A stretch of 64,000 nucleotides of DNA from Sipunculus nudus. Lineage: Eukaryota > Annelida > Sipuncula > Golfingiida > Sipunculidae. Below the pieces are notes generated by a model that ran no database searches, was not told the DNA's origin, and saw only the letters and a list, made by a program, of their open reading frames with translations. The translations under genes and the position numbers were made by a program. This document shows positions 38,401 to 50,064 of this stretch, piece after piece; positions within the stretch are counted from its first letter, which is position 1, and the number at the start of each line of letters is the position of its first letter. Location: the NCBI GenBank assembly GCA_026874595.1, contig CM049309.1, forward strand, positions 72,710,426 to 72,774,425. The letters run 5' to 3'.

Positions 38401-39004
38401 AGACCAGTCTCCCCAACTCAAAGCCAACAGGCTCGTGTTGTGGCTGGATCAGCTGCTGCTCAAGTCTGTGTCTCTCATTATACAAGATACCCTGCTGGCT
38501 GGGAATTTAGTACTTCTGACAGAAACAATGGATATTTATCTGCCCCTAAAGAAACATTTTATCCTCTTCAGTTTGCAGACACTTTAAATCCTCTCAGTTG
38601 TGCTTTCTGAAGTTTAAGTACTTGTGATGTTAGACGAATATTTTTTATTTATTTATTTTTTTTTTATCCTTGTCATTTTTATAGACTCAGTGGAAGTTAC
38701 CTCTCACGTTTTTTTATTTTTGGCAAGTGAAAGTGCTTCTTTAAGGAACTGATTTATTTGTATTTCCCTGGAGAGGTCCAAGACAGGATAACAGAAAGTG
38801 ATACATGAAATGTATAATATTATGACAACATTAATATAAAGCATAACATTTGGTGTTATTTTTCAGATAGGAATGATTAAAAATGTTTCAAGGGTATAAT
38901 ATACATGGAGCTTATTTGTTCTTATAAATATTTTACAAATTATTAGTATCTGCAATACATTTAACCGTGGCATGCATTGTCTGGATATGTTATATGATGT
39001 TTAG
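32413..39004. other. No gene or repeat recognised over most of 6.6 kb
   Basis: AT-rich, with more balanced stretches at 33560-33780, 34140-34520 and 38340-38600 that could be conserved non-coding DNA or untranslated exons. Open frames (for example 34479-34784 and 38359-38610) show no known domain. The (AATTAC)n-like stretch at 37820-37840 is minor. Confidence 0.4.
37010..37080 (-). repeat. Possible tRNA-like SINE head
   Basis: 'ttttgaaccagggttgtttgccccttaagtccaatgccgtaactgc' resembles the reverse complement of the B-box and anticodon region of a tRNA. It is isolated and does not fold as a full tRNA, so it is a relic at best. Confidence 0.3.
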
Positions 39005-39440
39005 AAGTAACTTAAAGCCAGCTATTCACCTGCCTTACCTTTAGAATTTTTTGTGATTTCTGAACTACTATAGCTTAATCTAGGTTCTTATAAAGCCTCT
39101 TTGGTAGATGTATGACCTGGTTTACCTGCAAACTGTTACTGAACATGGTACACACACCCTTGTTGACAAACAGAAAAAGAACACGTGACTGTAGGTAGTT
39201 GTTTGCACATATGCTGAAGCTGAAAGGTCACTAGTTGCAAAACGCCATTTGCAAAACTGATGTTCCTCTAACTTGCCTAAGGATGTCCTTGTTGAATGTG
39301 TTTGGATTATAAAAAAGCAGATATAAACATAACAAACAGCATGTGACTTGTGTGCAGTGGGATCAGTGTTTTCTGGCCTATTTTTATGAAAGATTGAAAG
39401 GGTTAGTTATAGATGTCAGATATCAGCCCCTGTAATAGGG
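39005..39440 (+). mobile_element. MITE family K, copy 3
   Basis: Starts CTTAAAGCCAGCTATTCACCTG. It shares 'aggtcactagttgcaaaacgccattt', 'gatgtccttgttgaatgtgtttggatta' and 'gatgtcagatatcagcccct' with the other copies. The ends are more decayed than in copy 1. Confidence 0.7.
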
Positions 39441-39572
39441 GTGATTGAAAACCTTGGAGCTGCTTATTGTCTTCCTTGATAAAGAGGAAGTGGCTTCTGG
39501 TGACCATTTTACATCTGTCATTAATTTCTTTATATATATCCAAGCTTATAATGACTCAAAAATTAACTTTTT

Positions 39573-42170
39573 AGCTCAGCTGACTATAAGTCATCTGAGC
39601 TATAGTCGTGGTCCATTGTCCGTCGTCCGTCCGTCCGTCCGTCCGTCCGTAGATGTGGCACGTTTTGAAACCGTAAGACCTAGGAATCCAAAATTCGGCA
39701 TAATGTTAGATGTCCCCAAGATCTCCTACCAAGCCGAAAACTGGGTGTTTGCAACTTTGTTCCTTTGAGAAATTAAGGAAAAACCTCAATTTTTTATTAA
39801 AAACCTATTTTCACACTTCAGGACTGCCTAATATCAAAACCACTCATCTGTTTTACCTCATATTTACCATAAATATTCCTCTATATAGTTCCTATGTATA
39901 TGCCAGAAATTATGTCTGTATTATTTAATTTAAAAAAGTTATGGGCCCAAACATAATGCAATTTGTAAAAAATCAGAAAAGATATTTGATCACTTAACAC
40001 AAAAAATGTTAATGCTATGGACCTTTTTTCCAGTAATATAACTTTAATTAATCAAAATTAAATTGTATACCCAAAAATAGATGAAAATCTTTTAAATTTT
40101 TTAAAATATTAATAAAAATAAAAAATTGGTACCTTAAATTTTGCCCAACTTTGACCATGGCACGTTTTTTTCCTGTAAGTACTGTGGATTTAATTTTCAC
40201 AGCATGTTTTTGTTAGCATTTCAACTGTTAACACCAAAAATTTGAACCCAGTTGATCAAAAACTGTAGATTTTAATCAAGTTTTCAAGCACCATGTAACA
40301 TATTGTTTACATCAAGCTAGTGTTATGCAGTTTGCAAGAGCTCAGCTCCCCAGCTTCAGCTCTAAGTTCCTTAAATTCGGCATACAGTTAGATGTCTCCA
40401 AAATGCCCTACCATGCCAAGAATTTTATCACTAGGACATTCGAGATATTACTGAAAAACTTCATTTTTCCATTAAAAACCCATTGTTACACTTCAAGACT
40501 GCCTAATATCAAAACCACTGATCTGAATTTGATCATAAATAATATACATATTTTTCATTCTCTATGCACATGCCAGAATGATGTCAGTATTGTGTAATTG
40601 TTTTAAGTTATGGGCCCAAACATAATGCACTTTGTAAAAAATCAAGAAATATATTTACTCCCTTAACAAGAGCATTGCTGAAGCTAGAGATTTTTTGTCA
40701 GGGATGTAACATTATTTAATCAAGATTCAATTGAATACCCAAAATTAGTTCTGAATTTTTCAAATTTTATTTAGTATAAATATAAAATTAGTACCTTAAA
40801 TTTTGCCCAACTGTGACCATGGCACGTTTGATTCCCGTGAGCACTGTTGATATAATTTTCATATCATGCACACATAAGCATTTCAGCTTTTTAGTTTAGA
40901 AAGCTGAAAGAAATTGGCCAAAAATTGTAGCTTTTATTAATGTTTTTTATGAGACCCTGTCAGACTTTGGCTCTCTCCAGCCTCTCTTGAGTCACCTGTA
41001 TGTTGACCTTGTTGACCTTTAATCAAATTATGCACGCTTGAGGCGAGGCATACATGGAATCCAGGCAGCTTATGGCAAGCCACAGTTGATCCAGGTGTCC
41101 AACCCAACTCATCTAGTAGTTTTAACCAAGAACATAACAAAAAACAATAAATTAATAAATTTTTATTGGTTTTTAATATCAAATTAAAGAAAAATAGAAA
41201 AGGAATTTGTTAGTTTATAATAACAGGAAATTAACTTGCAGTTACTGATGATATAAGAATCTTGTATCGATGGGTAGAATGTCACATATTCCAAATAACA
41301 CCATGCAGTCACCTATGGCATTTTTCAGTTCAATTTTAATGATAAAGAAGTAAATCATATTATTCATTACTAATCATTTGGGATCATATGAAGGAAATTA
41401 GACAAAGATGCAGTTGATAATATTAATCTAGATTCCTGCTGTGTCTAGTGTGTACATTGATGTGAAATTAGTCCAAAATGAATTTTTTACAGTTATTTTT
41501 TAATATAAATAAAAGCCATAAAACCAGGTACTTATGATCATTATTTAAATGTGTGAATTTTGTATATTCTGGATTCTCAACATCATTGTTTGGTGAAAAC
41601 TGAATAAATTCCAGACATGGTGCAAATACTTTGTAATTGTATTTAAATACGAATATGATTTTGTACTCCATTATACAATTTCTTGCATAAAGAACGGAAA
41701 TTCAGGTAAAAATGAAAATATATGAATACTCGTGCAAATACTTTCAAAATGTATTCATGAATGCATTCATGAATATATTCTTTAATATTATTTTAATAAT
41801 CATATCAGTTATATTTCATTTTAAAAAATCATATGATTCTCTTATTATTTTTAATAAAAATTATATTTGGGACAATATTTGTATTTTTTTTAATAAATAG
41901 TTAAACTCTTATATTATATGTTCTGCTTATAAGTTATATGGCCAAGTCAAAATCTGTGTGACAATAGTACTCCATTTGTTAATAAAATAAATGAAATCAA
42001 TCCTCTTCCCTGTCTCCAAAGGTACTATCAAAATCATACATAAGCTAAACAACAACAACTCATAATACAGCTTATATTTATTACCACACAAAACCAGCAT
42101 GTGCCTCATTTCTAAATAATATTTTTTTATCATATATAACAGCTGAGCGTCGTGACCCATAGGTCCCTTG
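39573..42170 (+). mobile_element. HL1 copy 2, Helentron-like element
   Basis: Starts AGCTCAGCTGACTATAAGTCATCTGAGCT (5' hairpin), with a run of GTCCGTCC repeats at about 39617-39650. Two tandem units of roughly 670 bp follow ('aaattcggcata' at 39691 and 40373; 'ttgcccaact' at 40141 and 40803). The 3' end holds the inverted motif CAGCTGAGC (42140-42148), hairpin GACC-cata-GGTC and CTTG followed by TTTT. Short open frames inside (39445, 39710 and 40325) are not genes. Confidence 0.75.
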
Positions 42171-43473
42171 TTTTCAAATAAGTGATTGCATGTATTCTAA
42201 AATGGTTTCTTACATATTTTCTTGATTAAATTGTACTTTGTCAATTAAAATTAACTTCTAAGGGACTTAATGCATGGTGATTGTTTCATGAAGGCAAAAG
42301 CACATATGGGGAAGACATGCATATAATATATAGGCTTACTCATCTGATATTTATTGTTATCATAAGATAACAAGTTATTTTAGTATGAACTTTATAATCA
42401 AGCAGACATAATGATGAACCTTAAAAAAAACATGGTTTAATTATTCTAATTTGCCAATGTGAATGCTTCAAAAATTTTTTGGCACACATCCAAAAAAACA
42501 CTGACCAGTGTGTAAGCATAACTAAGTCCCTGCATGTTGTTCCACATATTAAATGTAAGTTTTTTATGCTGAGAAAAATGACTCTGCATGTTTCAAAGGA
42601 TCCATATGTTTACAGATCTGTATACATTAATACAAATATATTGTATAAATGGTTCAAAATTTTTACCATGGGGATGGAGGATTAATGTTCAGGTGGGTAT
42701 TGACATGGGGGAATCAGTGGTAGGAAGATTATACTCCAGGGATATGCCACTGGAGGGATTTTTTTATCTTGTCATAATATTGATACAGTTGTGGGAATAA
42801 AAAAGGACCAAAACCTATCCACCATGAATCATCACCAGGACTGATTTAATGGAGATTAAGATCAGTTCTGATATTAACACAGGTTTTGTGTGGATACAGC
42901 TGAATTTATGATGAAGGTTTTTCAGGTTTTCATTGTTATGAATATGAAGACAACTTTATTCCTTCTACGGTATATTGCAGTGGATATTATTTTTATACAT
43001 ATTACAGTAGTTGGTTTCCCACAACAAATATCAAATTCTTTTTTTGGTATGAAGAAATAACTTTCATATATATAAATCTGTCATATGCTTTTTTGCCATG
43101 TCCATATTCATTTCTGTGTATCTGTTTGATCACAATGTCCACTAGAACATAAGCAACTACTTTTTATTATTTTATTATTTTCCAGGCCATAACTGAATCT
43201 GTGCATGTAACTGTTTGAACATTTTTCCAAATGGAAAGTTTTTTTGTAGTTTAGAAAGTCTTTCATATGTATGCGCTGTTAAGCAAGGGGATGCATGTTA
43301 TGATGTATTAGATTGTCAAGATGGTAATACAGTATTATTTTGTACATCTGTCTCCAATAATAAAAATGGAAAGTCACTGGTTCTGACCTCTGGGAGATTA
43401 TTTTGAAAATATACATTAATTTATTTCAGTGCATAAGGATGACTTAGTAACACAGTGTTTTTGCTTGTTACAG
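42171..43473 (+). other. Probable upstream intron of ArfGAP1
   Basis: Sequence immediately upstream of the first recognised ArfGAP1 exon. That exon starts in phase 0 at an acceptor, so at least one earlier exon must exist. No candidate could be identified in this stretch. Confidence 0.5.
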
Positions 43474-43539
43474 GCTAGCAAGTTGGCAAATGCTGCCAGC
43501 CAGAAGACAAAGGAATTAGGACACAGTGTCAATGAAAAG
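43474..43539 (+). CDS. ARFGAP1: ArfGAP1 internal exon (region before ALPS2)
   Basis: A 66-nt exon, phase 0 on both sides, with acceptor ...TTGTTACAG and donor GTAATT. It encodes 22 residues containing ASQKTKELGHSVNEK, which matches the family-specific segment of ArfGAP1 between its two lipid-packing-sensor regions (the vertebrate protein reads ASQK.SELGHS.NE there). ArfGAP1 stimulates GTP hydrolysis on Arf1 at Golgi/COPI membranes. This segment lies downstream of the N-terminal zinc-finger GAP domain. It is the most 5' exon of the gene I could find in the window, and it joins in frame to the next exon. The family match is established knowledge recalled without a search; the splice sites are seen directly. 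Confidence 0.85.
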
Positions 43540-46500
43540 GTAATTACAAACCCAGTATTTTACTTCTTTATCCTGTTTTTCCCCAGTATTTCAATTATCA
43601 CTTTTTAATAACAAAGCATCTTCACCTCTGCTTTATATATTCATTGGTGAAATTGTGTATTCTTTTTTAAAAATTGGCAGGTGCACTTACAGTTTATGGA
43701 AGCATACTTTATTTGATGAGGTTTCTGTGTCAGTTGTGTTTTTGCCGTAAAGGACAAAATCTCACCCTGCCAAAAAACTGACCTGGTTAGTAGCACACAA
43801 GACAATAGCCTACCCCTTACAGTGCATAGTAGGACTTTCAGCTTATATTGTGGGTGTATCTAACCTCACATTTTTTGCAGTTTTAAGCACTGGCAGATTG
43901 AGCCAGTTTCAGTGCTGCCTTTTGATATATTTTAATATATCAATTTCATTTGAAAATAGTATGTTCTTAAGTGTAAATACATTTTACTTGTAATTATTTC
44001 ATTAACAAAAAACTTCCACTTAGTTATATTAGACTATTTACAATACTATTTTAAAGGCCTCCCAGATTTAGTTGATGTTCTTTCTGTATTTTTTAGCAAA
44101 ATTCCCAAAATTATTAACAGTGATTGACAGAATTATTTAAATATGACAAAACCAAGGATTCAGAAGTAATTTCCACCTACATCACTGCAGGATGGACTTT
44201 ATTTACAAGCAGAAAGCATTTGGACATGTGACAGAAATATTAGTGTTTTCACAGGACATATTCATATTTTTTGCTCAAAAGTGTAATAAACATTTTCCTG
44301 AAAGATCAAAATTAGTGGCACCACAGTAACTCTGTGGTCCAAGAGAAACACCAGTTCCAATTTTGTATACAGAGAGAAGAATTATACATGACAGCCCTGC
44401 CTTTGTCCTTCCAGTCAGTGATGATTGCTTGCCATGATGCAATTGGTTTAACTGATCATTTTAGATTTCCCAAAGAAGTATCTTGTTTAATACTTTTTTA
44501 CATTTGTATTCTCTCTATTCTTTCTTCTTTTCCAAAACAGTCAAGGACATTTTAACAACATTCTGGGATAAAATTTTGCCATTTATCTAACACCAGCAAG
44601 TTGATTTCTGTTGCCCTTTTATTTACTATGTCCTTAGGAAAGTGACTTTTAACTAGTAAAAAACCTGCCAGGGTAGGGTGAAATGGCAGGCTTGATGAAA
44701 CTCTGAAATACTACGCTAAAGACCATCCGTGGCATGTCTTAGACAGGAAGTCCTGATGGCATGTACCAGTAATTTAATCCAAAATGCCAAGAGTCAGGAT
44801 TTTGTAACTTGACCTTTTCAGAAACTCAAGTTTAAGCAGAAAATGTAAAAAAAATCCAGATGTCTTAAAAATGGGATTGAATGGTTGTATTTTAAAAGCA
44901 AATAAATGAAAACTGAAATTTACTAGATATGCAGCATGTCGTGCCAGGTAAATAGTGCTGTTGGCACTGTCATTCACGCTTTTGAGTAGTGATGTCATTT
45001 TGAACATGACCTGACAATGCATCTAATGTCATACATCCCCACAAGGGGCGAGGGCTATTAACTCTTCCTCACAATGGACTTTTATCCTGGCATTGATTTT
45101 CCGTTTATTTATGTAGAGAGTGCGGGAGAAGCAGAGCATGGGAGGCTGACCCCTCCCCTCCAGACGTAGAAATTGCTTATAGCCAGATAAACACAAAGAT
45201 GCAAAAAGAATCATAAATCACAACAACTTGTCATGTGAGACATGGAAATATGCCTCGCTAAAAAGGAGATTCTTGTTTTGTTGTGTTTTGATTGGATTTT
45301 GGTCCTTTTGGATATTGCAAGAAGCTAATTGATGACCTTTGGTGCTTGTTGTTTGGAATAACTATATGTATGTTATTGACATTTTGCTGTGAAATCATTA
45401 ATTTCTGTGTATTTAATTAAATCTGCCTGATTAAAGAGAATTGTTGTTTTATAGAAAATAAGTCTTTGGCAATTTAATCTTTTAAAAATTAAGAATTAGA
45501 AAGCAGTCAGTGGAGCTCAAAATACCTCCTCCAAGGACAGTCATGAAGTCCAAGAAAAAAATTACTGGACATAATGGACCTTGAAGAAAATGAATGACAC
45601 ACAGCATAATTAGGGCCCATACTGAAATGTCACAGATCAGAATGTTATATTGTATGTATATGAAAATGTGGTAAACTTTCATTGAAGGAGTTTTTACCTT
45701 GTTACCATCAGGATGTGCCTAATCTCTATTAGAAACCTCTGCACATCCTTTCCTGGTGGTCATATCCCATTAATAGGGTTAAGTATGGTTAGTATGGGTG
45801 ACAGGTTGATGGGATGATATTTATGGATAATGCTTCCATCCCCACATTCCTGACGCAGCAGGAAATCTTGATTCCCAAAACCAATTCTCCTTTAAAATAA
45901 AAAGAAAAGTTAAGATGTGTCACAAATAGACATTCAGCTTGCAATTTTCTGTAACTAGTGATTTAGGAATAAAACAAACATGGCTTAAAGCTGTCATGAT
46001 GTTAATTGTTTGTGTCATGATAGGTCTGTGAGTTTGTTTGGGATTATTTTACTCCCTAATATGGCTAATGTTTCTTAGTAATCACAACAGAAAAGATATC
46101 CAATGGTAAATTCTAATACCTATTGTATTAGGCAGTAGAATAACAATACTTAATTTTATAAATTTGCCAAAAAAAAGACCTAATTTCTCTAAAGGCTGGC
46201 TATACAGACAAGCACAGCAAGGCTTTTCTTAACCTGAAGGAATAATAGAAGATATCATTGTATCCCAGACAAAGTCATGGGATGCCTGAAGTTGTGAGGA
46301 AGTCATGGAAAACAGTCAAAATCAAATATTTGTCAAGAAAAAATTGAACGGAAATATTTATTTGAATTATGCCATAATTAAAATCCATGAATAAATTAAA
46401 TAACTACCATATGCTATAAATACTAGTTACTGGTGAACTTCACATAAATTGAAGAAATTGGGTTAAAAAAAAAACACCATGCACAATCCACAGTGATTCC

Positions 46501-47195
46501 ATATTATTTCTTTGCATGTAATTTTATTCATGTATTTGTCTTTTTTATATGTTCATTTGTATGCATGTTTAGATATTATGTGCAGTTAAAATAATAAATT
46601 CATCGATGCATGATTTATATTGTGTATGTGTCTGTAGGACATATTTGTAAGTATATAATTTTTGGTTTTCCTGCTGATTGATTTCAGGTTCTTTCTGTAT
46701 GTACATAATTGGCTTGAATTGTCAATTGTATAAAAAAGATATTTGGTTTAACTGATGTGTTCTTAAACATCATTTAGTCATTGTTTATTTTAGTGATATC
46801 CCCATTTCTTTGCACTGCAACGAGTGTTCATTCAGTCACATGTTTATGAGGTAACTCTCAGTCTCTCAGAGATGAATTCATTTTCTTCCCGCATTCCTAT
46901 CCTTCCTGGAAATTACTCTGTTCTGTTGACATATTTCTGCAAAAAAGTATGATCAGATTATTGCTACCATGAGCAGCTATATGATAAGAGTAATCTTTTG
47001 ATAGAAATAAAAATAGGTTTTTGTAATCTGAACACAACAAATTTGAAGGGAAAAAGTTGTTTCAAGCATGAACACCAGGTGATGTTGTTGTGCAATTGGG
47101 ATATTACTGTAAATATTTACAGCTGCTTTTTATGTACCATATTGTATGAAGATTAATGTTCCATTTAAAATCAACTTGCTATATTTGACTTGAAG
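43540..47195 (+). other. ArfGAP1 intron between exons 1 and 2 of those seen
   Basis: A 3656-bp intron with a GT...AG boundary. It is AT-rich single-copy-looking sequence. The only recognisable repeat is a short relic of the HL5 5' end at 46259-46300 (TGTATCCC, GACAAAGTC, GGGAT). I see no coding sequence in it. Confidence 0.7.
46259..46300 (+). mobile_element. HL5 5'-hairpin relic in an ArfGAP1 intron
   Basis: TGTATCCCAGACAAAGTCATGGGATGCC matches the HL5 5' hairpin with small changes. Confidence 0.5.
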
Positions 47196-47255
47196 GTGAA
47201 AGAGGGGAAAATTATGGAGAACTTGTCGGCAGGCATGACTGATTTTGGTAACAAA
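47196..47255 (+). CDS. ARFGAP1: ArfGAP1 ALPS2-region exon, duplicate copy 1
   Basis: A 60-nt exon, phase 0 on both sides, with acceptor ...TTGACTTGAAG (weak polypyrimidine tract) and donor GTAAGA. It encodes VKEGKIMENLSAGMTDFGNK, which resembles the start of the second amphipathic lipid-packing-sensor helix of ArfGAP1 (vertebrate pattern VKEG..F.DVSSGVS.LASK). The next exon has the same length, the same phase and the same residue pattern (8 of 20 residues identical, several conservative), so the two are tandem duplicates. Skipping or including either one would keep the reading frame. Whether they are mutually exclusive or spliced together cannot be told from the sequence. This copy matches the vertebrate segment less closely than the next exon. 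Confidence 0.75.
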
Positions 47256-49745
47256 GTAAGATTGCTATCTTACTGAGGGTTATTTGCTAAGGATAAGCTT
47301 AGCAATCCACTGTCAACCCTGAGCACTACAGCTTAAGTTAGCATCTCTGGCAAAAAAAACCCTATTTATAAGAAGTCCAAAAGTTTTAAATTTCCATAAA
47401 ACCTTGTAAAGTACATATAATTTTAAGCATGGTAAGTTCTCTGTCATCTTTTATTCCCATTTCAACATTAAAATAAACTTATTTTTTAATTTAAAAAATA
47501 TCAATTTTAGGGTGAAACAAAGATGAAAGAGAAAATAAATCTTTGAGATATTAGCTTGAACTTTTATATTAGCCCACTAAAAAGTTGCATGCTCTTCTCT
47601 TTTAGAAAAAACAATAACACACTAAAAAATAAATTTTAATTATGTTAAAATACTAAATGACACCTTCAATATAAATGCCATCAGGAAGAACACTGTACAA
47701 GATTTAAATGATATATATTTTATGTCCCCTAACATGAATTTAAAACAAAGGAAGGGGTTTTTGCCTGAGCAGCTACCTTAATACCTGCAAATTAACTGAC
47801 CATTGCTGAAACCTCACCAGAACCTCAAGTGATTCACCCTTGTGTGTAAATGACAAGTTAGCATAAAAACACCAAAATTAAAAAGGAATAATAATGGCAT
47901 ATAATTCTTATCCTTTTATCACATGGTTAACTACATTTTCATTCAAACAACAGTGACACCTATAGGCAATTGGCCTATCCTTTAAGAAATAATTCTCCCC
48001 CCACCCCACCACACACACACACACCCTCACACACACACACCCAGCATTACCTGCTGCTGTATGATATATTAGCCTGATGACCTGAGTGATTCTGTAGTCA
48101 TGTATACTCTTTTATTTTAACTCTTTGTCATATTTTATGAAATGAAATCCTGGCAAGTAACAATATGTATAAGATGCAAATGTGGGTATCATATATTTTG
48201 AATTCTCATTGAGGTTTTTATAAATGTAACGTTTGGTCTTTATCTTGTAACTGAATTTTTAAGCTAGTGTAGCAAGTAAAATGTTACAATTTTGACCACA
48301 CCTGGGTGCAGTATAGATCTAAACATTCTCCCCAGGAGAGACTTATAAATTACAACTGATACAGTGAATATTCCAGTTAGGTCTCCAGACAGACAATAGA
48401 GTAAAAAAGCCCAGAGGTTTAGGTTCCTCAGCCAACAAACACAAAGTTGAAAACATTTTTTTATAATGGGGATTTGTATGTCTGCAGGAGGACTGCTTGG
48501 AGGTGTATAATTTACATCCAAATTCAGTACTTACATCACTTGGTTTCTCATGTCATATTGCCAAACGTTTTATATTAAGTCTCTTGTTTGTTTGTTTGCT
48601 TACTAATCAATTGAAATGAATTGTGTTGTGGAGGGAAGTCACTGATATGAAATTGAAACTGAACTGAGACCTATGGGCAAATGTAGATTATATTGGTGCT
48701 TATATGGATATTCATATCATTCAAGGGTATGCAGTTTTGTAAATTACTGAAAATTTTCTTGGTTCACCAGCACAGTAATAATGTATGTGCATTATGCTTG
48801 GTGGTCACATGGGGTTTAGGCTTCTTTTAACTGATATGAAATTTGGTGGGTATCCACCTGTATGTGCACAGAGCTTACTAACTGTATGGTAAATATGGGT
48901 GAATTACAGACAGATTGTGGGTCAATTATAATTCCCATTATAAACACACAGGTCTACACAGCAACCTCTGATGTTACATGCAGGTGCCATCTGTCATCAT
49001 GTTATCATTTTCATTGTCATTCATGTGGCAGTGCCACCGGTAGGCCATGGTAATAAACTGTTTAAAACAATTAGTAAAAGCCCAAATCTCTTCAGATCAC
49101 CTGTTTAATATGACGGTTAATTATCTGTTCAGTTTGGGGCATTGATCATGGTTCTCTTGATATACGATGGCACTTGCCGTAATTTAACATCCCATTTTCG
49201 GGTGGTAATAAACTATCTGTCAATATTGAATTCTCCGTAATAAGATCTGTTATGATTTTTGGAGGTGCTGATGGAAAATAAGCTCATAGCTGATAGTTAA
49301 TTTACAAAATAAGCTGAAAGTTGATGGTTAATTTTCAAAATAAGCAAAATGCCTGGAGCTTCTCTGATATCATCTCTGGTGTGCAGGGTCCTGGATTCAG
49401 TCTTTAGGCATATCACAAATTACAAAACATTTGCTGTATTTGTCATTGTTCGTAATACACTGCACATCTTTGCAGTATTCATAAGGTCCAATCATCATTC
49501 GGGTCCTTAACCAATAATCATTAAAATTAAGGACAATGATTCAGTTATATTTCTTCATGGTTGAAATTAATTATGCACAGAAATATTGCAGCTATTAAAG
49601 TCTTATCATCATTTGGATAATTACCAAAGCATATCATACAGGACAAAAGGTTACATTTGCTACTGCCCATACTGTAATTAAGGTCCATACTGTAAATTTA
49701 CTCTTTTCATGTGCTTACTTTGTAAATATTCCTTTGGACTATAAA

Positions 49746-49746
<1 letters not shown>

Positions 49747-49822
<76 letters not shown>
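49747..49822. repeat. (TA)n microsatellite
   Basis: Pure TA run of about 38 units on the left flank of the structured element at 49823-50064. Confidence 0.95.
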
Positions 49823-49825
<3 letters not shown>

Positions 49826-50064
49826 GGTAGTGTTACCCTCCGATGTAAAGTGCTCTATGGCCTACAGACTAGGCCAGAGCGGTATAACTTTGGAGAAAAA
49901 CAACACTGTAAATTCACTACAGTCTGTTTCATGGGGTGCGACCCGATCATCAGGTGAATGTTGTTAGAATATAGCTAACGGCGTGGTTTGAAAAGCCGAG
50001 ACTTTACGAGATTACGAGATTATGCTTTGTGCGTATTGGGGGGAACATTTAATGACTGACACAC
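49823..50064. mobile_element. Structured element between two TA microsatellites
   Basis: A non-TA block of 242 bp flanked by (TA)n at 49747-49822 and (TA)n at 50065-50081. It contains a strong hairpin GCTCT(at)GGCCT-acagact-AGGCCAGAGC (49852-49880), the hammerhead-like fold on the minus strand, and a short CGGC...GCCG hairpin near 49980-49998. It is more GC-rich than its surroundings and has no coding frame. It may be a non-autonomous Penelope-related element or retrozyme inserted in a TA repeat. Confidence 0.5.
49899..49965 (-). ncRNA. Hammerhead-ribozyme-like fold (type I)
   Basis: On the minus strand, helix I pairs AACAAC (49965-49960) and ATTCAC (49959-49954) with GTGAAT (49917-49912) and GTTGTT (49904-49899), leaving an asymmetric internal loop TTACAGT. 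Core box CTGATGA is 49953-49947. Helix II (ATCGGGT-CGC-ACCCCAT, one mismatch) leads to core box GAAAC (49930-49926). A 3-bp helix III (ACA-GAC-TGT) ends at a candidate cleavage A (49918). Type I topology with a very short helix III is what Penelope-like elements and retrozymes carry. Weakness: the last A of CTGATGA can pair into helix II, so the core may be one base short. Confidence 0.5.
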
